Shown in pieces: positions 46,901 through 58,500 of a stretch of 64,000 bases of DNA. The translations under genes were made by a program, and so were the position numbers. The notes under the pieces are model-generated. The model saw only the letters and a list, made by a program, of their open reading frames with translations, ran no database searches and had not been told where the DNA came from. Source of the stretch: Dipteris shenzhenensis (Eukaryota; Polypodiophyta; Polypodiopsida; Gleicheniales); NCBI GenBank assembly GCA_047967505.1, contig CM106538.1. The stretch is one strand, 5' to 3'. The stretch's first letter is position 1. Every line of letters starts with the position of its first letter.

Positions 46901-48868
46901 CTGTGTCTGATTTGGTTCTCACTTCTACCTCATTAATTTGCTATCTTTAGCCCTGTGGAAATCTTCCTTGATGATGAGAAATGTTTTTGTTTTGGAACAG
47001 CTGGCTCCCAGGCCCCACCTTTCAAGAGGAAGCTGGACTTTTCTGCTGCTATTATTAGACCATAGCAATCACCAGGTGAGTCATGAGATGTCATGAAGGA
47101 ATTATCTAGTGATATACAATGCATTCACTGATTGCATATGTCAGCATATAGAATTCATAGTATATAAGTTTTTGAACAGGCAAAAAGAAGAGACTGGAGC
47201 AGAGTGTTGATTCTTCCATCAAAAAACAAATGGAACCAGAAGAGGACAATTCTCCAGATTTGCTCCTATTTGAGTTTCTTCACAAATGCAAGGCTCAGAG
47301 TAACTTCCATATATACCACAGTATTTTCAACATGGAGTTCACAATGAGCTCTGTACTGGAGCAGCACAAAGATTTTCTTTCAGACTATTGGGATACCTTC
47401 AAAGAACTGACAGAGGCAGGAAGAATTGTGGAAGGAGAAAAGGTTTTTGTGCACATAAATCATATTGCCTCCAATGACAGGCTGAGGTACCATGTGAACA
47501 GAAGATTTGACAGCTTGCCTGATCACTATAAATTCAATTGTACTTTGCACACCAGAAAGTGCAGGGTGCTGGAGGAGAGCATGGCATTTCTTATGTACAT
47601 TGTCTTCAGTCAGGAGTCTTTGGATGAACAAGGGCAGGAAATAGAAGAAAAAGACACATTTGAAGCAGAGGAAAAGGAGGATGTTTCTTTGGTCACAGAA
47701 ATGGCAGAGCAAGAAGAAGATATCAACCTTCAGGATGAGGGGCTGCAAGTGGCTGCTCTTGACCTTGTTCAACTGAGGACAAAAACTCTGAGGGGAGCCG
47801 AGCCAGTTGAAGATTTTGATGTTCAGAGTAGCAACTATGCAGTGCCCATGCTTCCAGGTGTGTTGATTGGTGGAAAGGATTATGTTTTCCTCCATGATAT
47901 AGAGTGTATGTTCGATTTGAGGGAGGACTATGCCATTTCCCTTATTGCCCAGGCTTCAAGGCTTGACAAGGAGGTTGGCATAGAGGATGACCATTCACTA
48001 CTGGCTTTGGAAACAATGTTTGATCCTGTAGAGGCCCTTTCATTTTGTTTCAAAGAGGCTGAAAAGTTCCAAGAGCCAGATGAAGCTGCCTTCCAGCTCA
48101 CACAGGAAGCTATGAATCTCTCAGCACTATACACAGAAAAGCCTAAAGAAGAGGCTGGACAAGAGGGGAGAGGGATAAATCTTTGGAAAGATGAACTACT
48201 TGTTGCTGATGAAAATGAGAAGGTACTTCAAATCAAATACTTTGACTTCTGCTTAACTTTGTTTTTGTAGGTTGTGTATTGTCTCACTCCAATCCTTTGA
48301 TATGTGGCAGCTACAAATTGAGGATGACATATTCCTCCAGAGATCAAGTGGAAGCAGGCAGGTTGGGTTTTGCAAAATGTCAGGCCTAACTCATTATATT
48401 CATGATCTAGGCAGTGCCAAGATCTTGATTTACCATAGGCAGTTGAGCAACAATGGAGAAGCCATTGTTTACTTCCTAAAATGTTTGTCCAGGGCTTCAG
48501 GTGGACATGTTCTTTCATGGCAAAAAGGAAAAGATCATTTTGATAGAGAGGTTGTCTGCCATAGATATATTTGGAGATTATGTGAATAAGCAGGCCTCTA
48601 GGGCCGCTTACTTTTTGTCTTACACTTCTTATGCATTAGCATGTGGTGTTAAGGAGCCCAAATATCTGGAGGGCTATGGAAAACACCAACTCGTAAGGTT
48701 TCGAGAGCCACCCATGATTGCATCAAGCCACACAGTCCAAGAAGAGGAACAGGTGGAGAGAGCTGAAGAAAAGATAAAGAGACAGTCGACATCAAGCCAA
48801 TAAAGAAGAAAAAGACTCCAATCAAGATAAAAAAGAGAGTTCCGATCGGCAGGCCCTGGGAGGAATAG
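46002..48868 (+). pseudogene. Gene B: unrecognised nuclear-type protein of the transposon
   Basis: Exons that keep phase are 46002-46020 (MEKEKK), 47001-47075, 47180-48222 and 48311 to about 48868. The N-terminus is basic and NLS-like (PPFKRKLDFS; SPGKKKRLEQ). The long third exon encodes about 350 residues with no family I recognise (HKDFLSDYWDTFKELTEAGR; FVHINHIASNDRL) and an acidic segment rich in Glu. The last exon has FFHGKKEKIILIERLSAIDI and a Lys-rich tail. Defects are an in-frame TAG at 47063-47065, a one-base shift near 48495 and probably another near 48785. Intron 1 carries four hairpin-motif copies. It converges with gene A. It could be an accessory transposition protein; function is unknown. 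Confidence 0.7.
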
Positions 48869-49180
48869 GATTTAGTTATCCGAATATAGCACAAACATTA
48901 TATTAAATTTGAACTGATTTGTATAAAGTCTTTGATATCTGGTATGATCTTGTATAAATGATTAATAAGTTGATGATGAAATGATTTGTACATTTACATA
49001 GAGTGGTGTCGTTAAATATTAAATGAACAATATATTGAAATTGTAAACAAATTGTATTAAGTTTAGATCATATATTTCACAAAAGAAATACTTTTCATGC
49101 ATAACACCAAGAGTCACTTGTTCCACTAAAAAAATTTCTATTGAATGAGTTTGAAAACATGTGGACATAACACCAATAAG

Positions 49181-51933
49181 TTACAAATGAGTCCTATTCA
49201 TGTTTACTTGTCCATTTATGGTTTCTAAATATCTTCGATTCCCTCCATTGTCTATGTCTCTCTGCTCTGCAATTGAATTGTCTAGAGCTTGTCTTTGTCT
49301 TTGCTTTTGGGCTAGAAGAAAAGCAAGCTTGATTTTGGAGCTAGCAACTTTTCTTTTAGCATGCAGCCTCTGTAGTATGCCTCGGTAAAACCATTGGAAG
49401 ACTTCCTTTAGACTATTTGCCTTCTGACTCCCTCCAAAATGTGTTGTGTGTGTCTAAAAAATGCATTACATGCCATGTAGTGAGACTTCTCCATGCCTTG
49501 GGTAGACCAAATAGCTGGGCATCCATACTTTTTGACAAAATAGGGAAGGTGGTTGTATATGATATGCTGTAAAACATAAGAATGCATAGTAAGTAATTAA
49601 AAAAAAGAGGATCACACTTAAGTAAAAGAAAAAGACATAACCTTACCATGTAGTGAGTTATATTGCAGGCTGTCCACGCGTCTTTCATTGACTTTCCGAA
49701 ATGTTTAATTGCCTCCTTAAAGTTCTTGTAATCACTCTTTGTCCATGTTACTTTGTCACAGAACATGAAGAGTTGATCAAGAGACCTCCACACCTCTGCC
49801 TTCCTATTTCGTGCTTCCCCATCTGCCTCATGATCTTTCACAGCATTATGGACTTGCTTCCACAATCCATAATTAATCTTTGAAACTGTTCTACCTTGCC
49901 TTACTTGCTTACTGTGTTTGGGTCGAGACAAGAATCTTCTTGCCTTAACACCACCAATAGAGGGCTTGATTGGTACCTCCTTGCCATTGGTAGACTTTTT
50001 AAAATCCTTTGTGATATGAACATCTCCTCCATGCAGACCTATATCGGATAACACTTTTTCCAATGCTTGAAGAGCATCCTTTCTATTTTTTTCGGGACGG
50101 AGTTTCCAAGAAAATCCAATATATAAAAATACCAATTTCTCAATAATTCGACATAGACCATGCAATGTGCAGATGTGAACATTACATAGTGGAATGTCCA
50201 GAATGGCCTTGAAGTCAGGGTCGACTTTATCTCTATTAGGTGCTCTCTTCCACCATTTTGAATCCATTACTTGAGCTGATTCTTTGCAGTAAAGACAAGG
50301 AGACTTTGAGTTGCCTCCTTTACTAATGTTATACATGCACTTAAGTGTTTTAAGATCCCCGGCCATGTGCCACTCTACTTGAAAATCACCTTTTCCTGCA
50401 ACATGGAGATTCTCGCCTTGCACTTGTCTTTTGATTATTCTTGGTATTTCCGTGTGGTGAAACACCCAATCTAGTGTTTCATGGTCTTCGGTCTTCACCT
50501 GCGAGATTATAGAAAACAAAAGTATTACTATATCAGATTTGAAAACAATGACCAAAATCAAGTATAAAACAAAAAATGATCATACCTGGAACGAGCCTAA
50601 CCACCATATGTGTTTCTCTGACTGCACACTAAAATACTTCGAACTCACTTCAGTCAATGATGTATCAATTGCTCCATTCATCAATGTAATAGTAACTCTT
50701 TCCATTTTCTTTTCCTTTACAACCTCACACTCATCCAGTTTGATAACAAATTTCAAAATGCCTTTGCACTCCTCAAATGTTATTCCATAAAACTCGACCA
50801 TTCTTTTTTGAAGTTGTTGCAGATCTAAAAATATATTGTTCCAAGGATCATACACAGTGGTTCCTTTAACACCATGAAATATTTCTTCAATATGGATATA
50901 TTGCCCAATAAATTCATCTATACTTTCATTCAAATGACCTCTTATCCTCCACACGGTTGCTGGATTTGGCAGTAAAACTCGTTTAATCCTTTGATCTTTC
51001 AAAGTTGAGGATATCGCATGGAAAATCGAACTATATCCCTTCCTGCTAACTCCACTAACATCAAGAGCCTCTTGGATTATAGTGCCATCAACTTGATTAT
51101 TGGATACAAAGTCCTCTACAACATTGCGTTTGACTGTTTTGTATTTTTTTTCCTCAATCAAACCTTTTGCTACACCGCAAGAAAGCAATCCTTTCATTTG
51201 TTTAACAGGAAGAAGGTTCGGGTCCATATTTTCTTTTGCAGGCTCCAATAATTTCCTGTAGTAACAACACAATATGACTATATCATTCAGCACCTCCATT
51301 CTTATTTTGCGACAATCGACGAAATAGATATAGTCTGGAAGAGAGCCTTTTTGAGTATACAAAATGATAAATTTCAATCTAACCTTGCTTTCTGAATTCG
51401 TCGCTTGCATCCACCAGTCCCAGCCTTCAAATTTGCAATGTTTTTAATCTTCCTGCTACGTAGTCTGTCTCCAAGCACGGTTCTCTTCTTTCTTGCTCTT
51501 GTCAACTCTTTTTTACTCTTTGAATGCTCCTCAATTTCATTCTGCAACTGTTGCTCCAATTTTGCACGAATGGCTATCTCCTGCATCTTGGCCTCCTTTT
51601 CTTGTAGGTACATCATTTTATACGTTTTCGCAAATGCAGACTGCGCTGAAATATAACCAAGAAGTCCATTTTGTCCATCGCCGGCAAACCTCAGTAATGT
51701 GGTGGGATTGACAAATGGAGGTGTAGAGTTTTTTAATTGACATTTTGGATATATGCTTCCATCGCACATAAGTCAATATGTTGAAGCCCTTCTCTTCTCA
51801 TATTTTCCCGCTGTTGAGCATTCAGCACCGTATCCTTTCGTCTTTTTTGTGCTGGAGCATATTGTTCTTCTAAGTCGATGTGAAGATGGTGTAATCGCTT
51901 CTTCTGAGATAGTGACTCACTAGTATCGGCCAT
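49181..51933 (-). pseudogene. Gene A: transposase-like protein of the TIR transposon
   Basis: Four exons with consistent phase: 51933-51384, 51255-50586, 50498-49647 and 49566-49181. The N-terminus is basic (QKKRLHH, KRRKD) and followed by DGSIYPKC and a Glu/Lys coiled coil. Exon 2 contains VIKLDECEVV..VTITLMNGAI, resembling the first-Asp strand of RNase H-fold transposases. Exon 3 has GDLKTLKCMYNISKGGNSKSPCLYC with a CxxC finger, then HICTLHGLCRIIEKLV. Exon 4 has YFVKKYGCPAIWSTQGMEKSHYMAC, a good candidate for the catalytic-Glu helix. The second acidic residue is not obvious. One-base shifts occur near 51765 and 49430; exons 2 and 3 are fully open. Family assignment beyond RNase H-like transposase is uncertain. 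Confidence 0.7.
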
Positions 51934-52302
51934 TTTTTGTGCTTCTCAGGTTGCGAGGTTTGTTTTTCAATCTCATAGTCGTTTTGTAACATGAATCGTG
52001 GAAGTGTGGCGGTATCCATGTGAATATTTTGAAAACTTGCAATCACTAAGTTCAGTGATGGACTCTTTATGAAAGGCCTGCACACGTCGGCCAAAGAGAT
52101 GCAGAATCTTTGGTAAACAAAAAAAAATCTAAGAGGATATTTAATGCAAAATCGTGTTAGTCAGACAAAAGATTATCTTATTCCTTTTTGAATTGACAGT
52201 TCTGTAGTCCTTACTGACAGTTCTGAGCCACGTTTCCGTATTTTACTATTTTTGAGGTCTTTTAGGAGAGAAATAAATAAAAAAATAGTGAATTTCTTAC
52301 AG

Positions 52303-52334
52303 GGCCCCAAAATGAGTTCCCTTTTTCCCTAATG
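52303..52334 (-). repeat. Right terminal inverted repeat
   Basis: Reads GGCCCCAAAATGAGTTCC to CCCTAATG on the plus strand, the inverse of 42239-42270 with three mismatches. The next base (52335) resumes the 299-bp host repeat. Confidence 0.92.
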
Positions 52335-52354
52335 TGTATTCAAAACAAGATTGG

Positions 52355-54000
52355 CCAGCATAGTTTATCAAAGTCTTTAATTTAAAAAGGATAAGATAAA
52401 GGTTTGTTTTGGAAGTACCAACATTTCCCCCCTACAAATGATGTGCATCGTTGAAACATATCTTCATTCAAATTAATGATGATAGACAAGTTGCAAATGG
52501 TATTCACCAATCAATGGTAAGCACAAGTAGAAGCACAACAACGTGTGGTAGATGGTAGCCTTGGAAATGCAATTGAACACCATAGCAAATGCAAGGATGC
52601 CAATTACATGGAAGTCTTGGCAATCTCAATGTTTTTTGCATATGCCCATGCAAAGTATCAAAAGAAAATGGGAGATGAGCTCACAACTAAATCGACTTCA
52701 TGGAGGCATCCTCAAGCAAGATGGCTTTGTACTATTTACAACTACATGCAAAGGGAAAGGAGGCAGTAGATAAGGAAAAGGTCGTGTAGAGGGCTAAGGT
52801 AGAAAGGCAACATGAAAAGCAAGGGGCCACAACAAAAAAGGAAAAGTAAGAGACCAAAGCACCAATGTTGCAAAAGAAAGCATGATCTTTAGTGCCTCCA
52901 AATTCATTAGACCCTATGGTTCAGAAGTTTAGATTCGTCCCCAAGCCATGACAAATGGCGCAACTGTTATGAGTAACTACGAGACTCCACTAGATTCTAG
53001 CTAAAGATACCACTACCCTTTTCCTCTTCTTTGATGCCAACCAACTCCAACTTGTACATCTATGAAAACAAATAAACTCTCATAGATGATACTCAAGAAA
53101 AGAACTTGTACAAAAATAAAAGAGCACACAGAGCTAAAGATACTATGCCATCCCTTCATTGTTCTCATCCATGGACTTTTATTGCCTTTTATTCTTCATG
53201 GGCTCCCATAGTAAAACAAATAAACTATATATGAACCCAAAGAAACTCTCACAAACATTACTCAAGAAAAAAGCACTAAAAAAACACCACTAGTATATTG
53301 AAAAAAGTGAAGCCACAAAGCCATAACATCTTGTGCCTAGAGCAAAAGCAAAGGTCTAATTCTACATTCATTCACGCGTCCATTTGGGAGAATTAAACGA
53401 GGCAAGATTACTATCACAGTTGCAAGGTTGCAACACTACAAATCCAACATCGTTAGAAAATGTGTGTTCGAAGTTGAATATGTGCCATAGACATGCTTTT
53501 TACAATAAACCCTCAATGGGCTAGAGGTCACCACCTACCGATTTGAAGATCTAGCCAAGCTTATACGAAACCCTGCAAAAGGAGAGAATCCGTATCTTGA
53601 AAACACTCAATGAAGAATGTAGCTCGTCCTCTCTTTTCAAGCCATCCAACCAAATCTATTTCTTCATAGCCTTTCTTTCAACTTGTCTCCACGAGGGCTT
53701 CAATTGGTTGGATATCACATAAATAGTGTTGCATACATACTACATTATAGCTTGCTTTCCCATCACCTTTGATTGTACTCAAGTCCGATGCACTTGTCCT
53801 AGCTCCAACTTACAAATCTTACACTGCTTGTGTATGTCTAGCTTTAAGTACCAACGTTCCACTTGTGTGATGGTGCCATCACCTTTCTATGAGTTGCTTT
53901 TCATGATGATCCTAGTATGTCCACAATCATCATCTATTCTCCCTACAGCTCCTCTATAATTGTTAGTCAACAACGAAGCCATGCGACCCTCTTCTCTCTC
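52355..54000. other. No recognisable gene
   Basis: AT-rich sequence with short frames only (for example 52545-52769, plus strand, Lys/Ala-rich). No domains, LTRs or TIRs were found. Confidence 0.5.
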
Positions 54001-54003
54001 ATC

Positions 54004-54243
54004 AACCCACTTTTGACTTCTATATTTCCCAATCATCCATTTTCTAGCTCTACACAATACATGTACAAAGATTTTTAGTTCTTCATAAATCATGTATCAA
54101 GAGTTTCTAATCTCATGATTGTTAACCCACTTTTGACTTCTATATTTCCCAATCATCCATTTTCTAGCTCTACACAATACATGTACAAAGATTTTTAGTT
54201 CTTCACAAATCATGTATCAAGAGTTTCTAATCTCATGATTGTT
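54004..54243. repeat. 120-bp tandem duplication, 2 units
   Basis: AACCCACTTTTGACTTCTAT..CTCATGATTGTT occurs at 54004 and 54124 with only one base difference noticed (TCATAAATC versus TCACAAATC), so it is recent. Confidence 0.9.
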
Positions 54244-54259
54244 AACCCTTGGCAGGCTT

Positions 54260-54450
54260 AGGAACTTAATCCATATTGATAAAGGATTGCTGTAATTAGA
54301 GCTGCTCTAATTGTAAGTTTCAAGGTCCATGTTGTAATTACAATAATCTAATCTAATTAGAGCTACTAAACTTTCAAGGTCCATGTTGTAATTACAATAA
54401 TCTTTTACTATTGAATGTAGCTGCTAAACTTTCAAGGTCCATGTTGGAAT
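54260..54450. repeat. Short degenerate repeats (TTTCAAGGTCCATGTTG)
   Basis: TTTCAAGGTCCATGTTG recurs three times (near 54328, 54371 and 54430), mostly followed by TAATTACAATAATCT. 54,450-55,537, downstream of NADK1, holds nothing recognisable apart from possible 3'UTR. Confidence 0.7.
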
Positions 54451-55537
54451 GATCGTTTACAACACCACAAATAAGATTAAAGACATCAACCTTGTCAAAA
54501 GTCTTCTGAAAATGGTTGTCCAAGAGACCCTCGTATACAATCCAAATATATATCACTTTTTCATGACACTTGTTTCCATGCCAAGAACGTGAAGGGACTT
54601 GCCCATTGAGCATAATTCAAGCTGGAAGATCCAGTGATTGCCCTGTCACCTTCGCACTATCAATAGAGAATGAGCAATTGCTTGTGTGTGCTTTCAGACA
54701 AAGGAATCAAAGGCTCTTGCTCTTATAGCATAATCTAAGCTACTAGGCCCGATCATTGTCATGCCAGGGTTTAAACTCCAGAAGCAAGCTCAAGACTTGC
54801 AAGCAGCAATTTTTTATACTCAAATCATCTCATCCAAAACTATCACTAATAGAGACCTGTGAATTCCCCTCGAGCAATACTGTTTATTACAGGCATCAAT
54901 ATCACACTTGCTTGCTATGTGAGACAAAAAATTTAATATACCAGCATTCTTTTCCTTACAGGAACAACAGGTGAGGCCAATGAAAGATCCTTTGGGATAC
55001 CTCCCCACGGAGAATCTCATGGACTATAAATTGAAACTGAGTCACTGCACAACGGCCCAAATAAAATATTGGCATGATATACCCAAGTCATACCTCACAA
55101 TTAAAATTGTCCATAAAAACTTTCATCCATCATCTCTGTGTACCAGCGTTGTAAACTCACTTACTTGCAGTGTGCATAGGTTAAGCACTTACTAAATGCT
55201 TTCAAGCAGTAACATGGAATATGCTTAACACAATGTCTTTTTAGAAATTAAAAACGAAGAAAATGGCAAGGTGGCATTGTGGTTACTGAGATCCGAGAAT
55301 ACATCTAATGTGGAACTGGACAACGTAGATATATACATAGATTTGCACTGTAAGGTTCAACCTCTCCACTTCAATAAGGACCTGGAACAATGTCACATAC
55401 ATAGCTTACCAATGCCATGCTCTATATTTCCCTTCATTCCGTAGGATCCAATTGCTTTGAACAATGTCACCTACATAGCTTACAATGAAATACTCCATAT
55501 TTCTATATTTTCCATCATTTCAAAGGATCCATGAGCT

Positions 55538-58500
55538 TCAAACTAAAACCTGTCCATCTCGTGGACCATCAGTAGACTGAGCTTTCCTCATATTCCAGTG
55601 TAAGCCTTCTCTTACGCTGCGCAAAAAATCATGTGTAGACTCTACTTCACATGACGTAGGAACAGGCCATAGAGACATATTGCATAATAGTGCATCCCCT
55701 GCCTGCAGCTGTTGTCGATCTTTGCCATCAAACGATGCCCATGCTTGTCCCCTGCTATTAAAGGGTACTTGGACTCTTATTGTGACGTATTCTGGCAAGA
55801 TGAGAGGTCTGAAGGAAAGAGAATGGGGACAAATAGGAGTGAAAAGAATTCCAGGTACCTGCAACAAAACAGGGCACAAATCTCATTTGTAACAGGTCAA
55901 CATGTGAAATCTACAACCTCAAGAAGTGACTAAAATAAATGCAATTCATTTGTGCAAGAAAGAGAGAACTTCAAACGTTTTCTTTTCTAGGTAATAAATA
56001 TTTGCATAAAGTGACAAACATTTCACAACATAAATGCAATTCTATGACTATAGAGGGAACGCAGTTTCATTCATGCACAACTGACAGACCGGCATCTCAA
56101 GCTGCTTGTAGTCTAGGTGCAAGCAGTTCAAACCTATCTTTCAAACAAGTAGGTAGTTGCACAACAAACACAATATGAATGGCTCCTTCACATTCATTGA
56201 AGTAAGTGCTGGACTGAATTCATCACTAAAATTTTCCCCAGGTAGCAAATACTTGCGCGTGTGAGACACATAGTTCACCAATAAATTCGCAAACCATAAC
56301 TATGAAGAGGTCCACAGCCAGCCTGAGCCAGCGTCATTCATGAACAACTGAGGAACAGACACCTCTTGTGGCTTGTAGCATAATTACAAGCAACCCAAAC
56401 CTGTCTACGAACCAGAAAAGTAATTGCACTATAGAGATAATATGAATGCCCTGGCTTCAGATCAATTCAAGGCCAGTGTTTAAGTGAAGATACGCCACAC
56501 CAACTCATCATGGGAACAAGGATACATGAATGGCAATGTCAAGCGTCTTAACAACTGAAGAGGTTTAATTACTGTAGTATTGGAAATGATGTGGCACCAA
56601 ATCAAGCATATCCCTTAAGGACCGAGTTGTACTGTACTATTGTTAACCAACTTCCAAGCAAGCAAGAACTCTTTTGAGAAAGTTTTCTCCCAATTTGTGT
56701 TTGAATTTGAAAAAGTCCCACAGGACAGTGACAAAATAATTCTCTATCCCTCTGACAGAATAAAAGCAAGCGAGGAGAAGCATCAAATTTTAGGGTAAGC
56801 CTAAACAGCAGGTCTGTCCTGTAACACCGCACCTGAGGATGGACCATAGAGCCTCCTGCTGCCAAAGAATATGCAGTACTGCCTGACGTTGTTGAAATAA
56901 TCAAGCCATCCCCTTGAACACAGGTAACAAAAGAATTATCACAGTAACACTCCAAAAAAGTGAGAAACGATGACATGCCACGATCTATCGACACCTCATT
57001 CAGGACTAAGTGGGATTCCTCTGACGTCTTTCTCTGAGCATCCCCAGGTCCCTCAGTGTCTGCAGCTCGGACTATTTTACAGTTTAACCGATGGCGCAGT
57101 GTAATATGCAGGGGGCCCTTCATTACTGTTTGTAAGCAATCTTTATATCGCTCACTTTCTGGAAAGTTTTAAGGTTTACAGAACATCATAAAACTACACT
57201 GTAAGAAATCAGAAAACATCTAACACTTGAGGAACCAAAAGAAAAGCAAAATTTCCTAGACAAAAAGTGATAAAAAGAAGATGACACATTTCAAAGATAC
57301 GGAATGGTGTCATGAAACCCAAGGATCCCATGGCGAATGAAACCACTGGAGGGACTGGCCCCTTGAACATCGATGCAGCCTGATATCATCACAAAATGTT
57401 AAGGAAAGTCAGATCCTCAAGTACAAAGAAAACAGTACTTTGAGAGACCACACAGATCACAGTAGGGTTCACACAAATCACTGTTTAAAGACTTGAAGCA
57501 AGCACTACCATAAATATATTCTTTCTTCCCTGTCTCCTACTTGTCATCTCACGTGTTCTGAACCCTCACTCATAAAAGCTATTCCTTAACACAAAGCTGG
57601 AATGTCCCTTGATACTTGCTTCCACTTGTTCCTGATATATCTTTTGGAACAACTGTTAGAGTTTATATTTTGCTTGGACTTACTCAAGGCGTCATCTTTC
57701 TTACAAGTCAGGTACTACCATACTACGAGCCTAGGAAATAGGGTGGACCCATGTAGATAGGCTTAACAGGCCTGTGGTGCCTCCAAAAATTCTAAGTTGG
57801 AAATGAACTCCAAAAAGAAACAAGGTGAACTTGAAACCAATCATCTTCTAAAGAACATTAGTTGCATACAAATTCAATTGCCATGGGAATACACGTCATT
57901 GACATTAGTGAAGGGGCCACTTGTTCCAATACAGAGACCCTTGACCTCTCTTAAGAATACAAACTCTAGCCAGGTATAGAAAACAGAGGTGGAAAAGATG
58001 AGGATTATGTAGCATCCTCAAGCATGGACACAAGACTCTCAAATCCTACAAGTCTGGGCAGCGAAGTGTCCGACAACATTGGTACTGGTATGAGGCAAAT
58101 CCAGTTTACAAGCAAAAGCTCCAAAGTTTTACCTTTTCTTTTGATGTTCAAGATAAGGCATGGCGTTAGAAAAGACAAAGTGGGAGAGGTCGTTTGCTTA
58201 GGCAAACGCTCCCGCATGCAGCGGAAGCTTAAAACACAGAGAGACAGCACAGTAATTCACACTGGTATATTCAAATCCAACTTCAATTCCTCAGTGTGTA
58301 CTAGATGGGCAGACAGTCAATAGACAATGCACAAGAGAAAGATGTAGAACCAGCAAAATATATGTGTCCAGTGTGGGCCAAAGCATATACAAAAGAGGTG
58401 TTCAGTGTGCCACCCTCTATCAGCCGAGTGCTGACTACATGTGTACCCCTGCACACTCAAAAGACTGTTCTCCTACCTTCTTTGCACCTCCAAAACACTT

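Larger units (their letters stand above)
42239..52334. mobile_element. 10.1-kb TIR DNA transposon carrying transposase-like, H3-like and Ulp1-like genes
   Basis: Bounded by terminal inverted repeats of about 32 bp (CATTAGG..CCTAATG, 29/32 matching). Flanks join exactly into copy 2 of a 299-bp tandem repeat, so the limits are known to the base and no target-site duplication is present. Three spliced genes fill it: leftward H3-like/Ulp1 (44784-42685), rightward unknown gene B (46002-48868) and leftward transposase-like gene A (51933-49181). B and the H3 gene diverge; A and B converge. A few nonsense codons and frameshifts show that this copy is probably inactive. I do not recognise a named superfamily for it. 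Confidence 0.88.
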
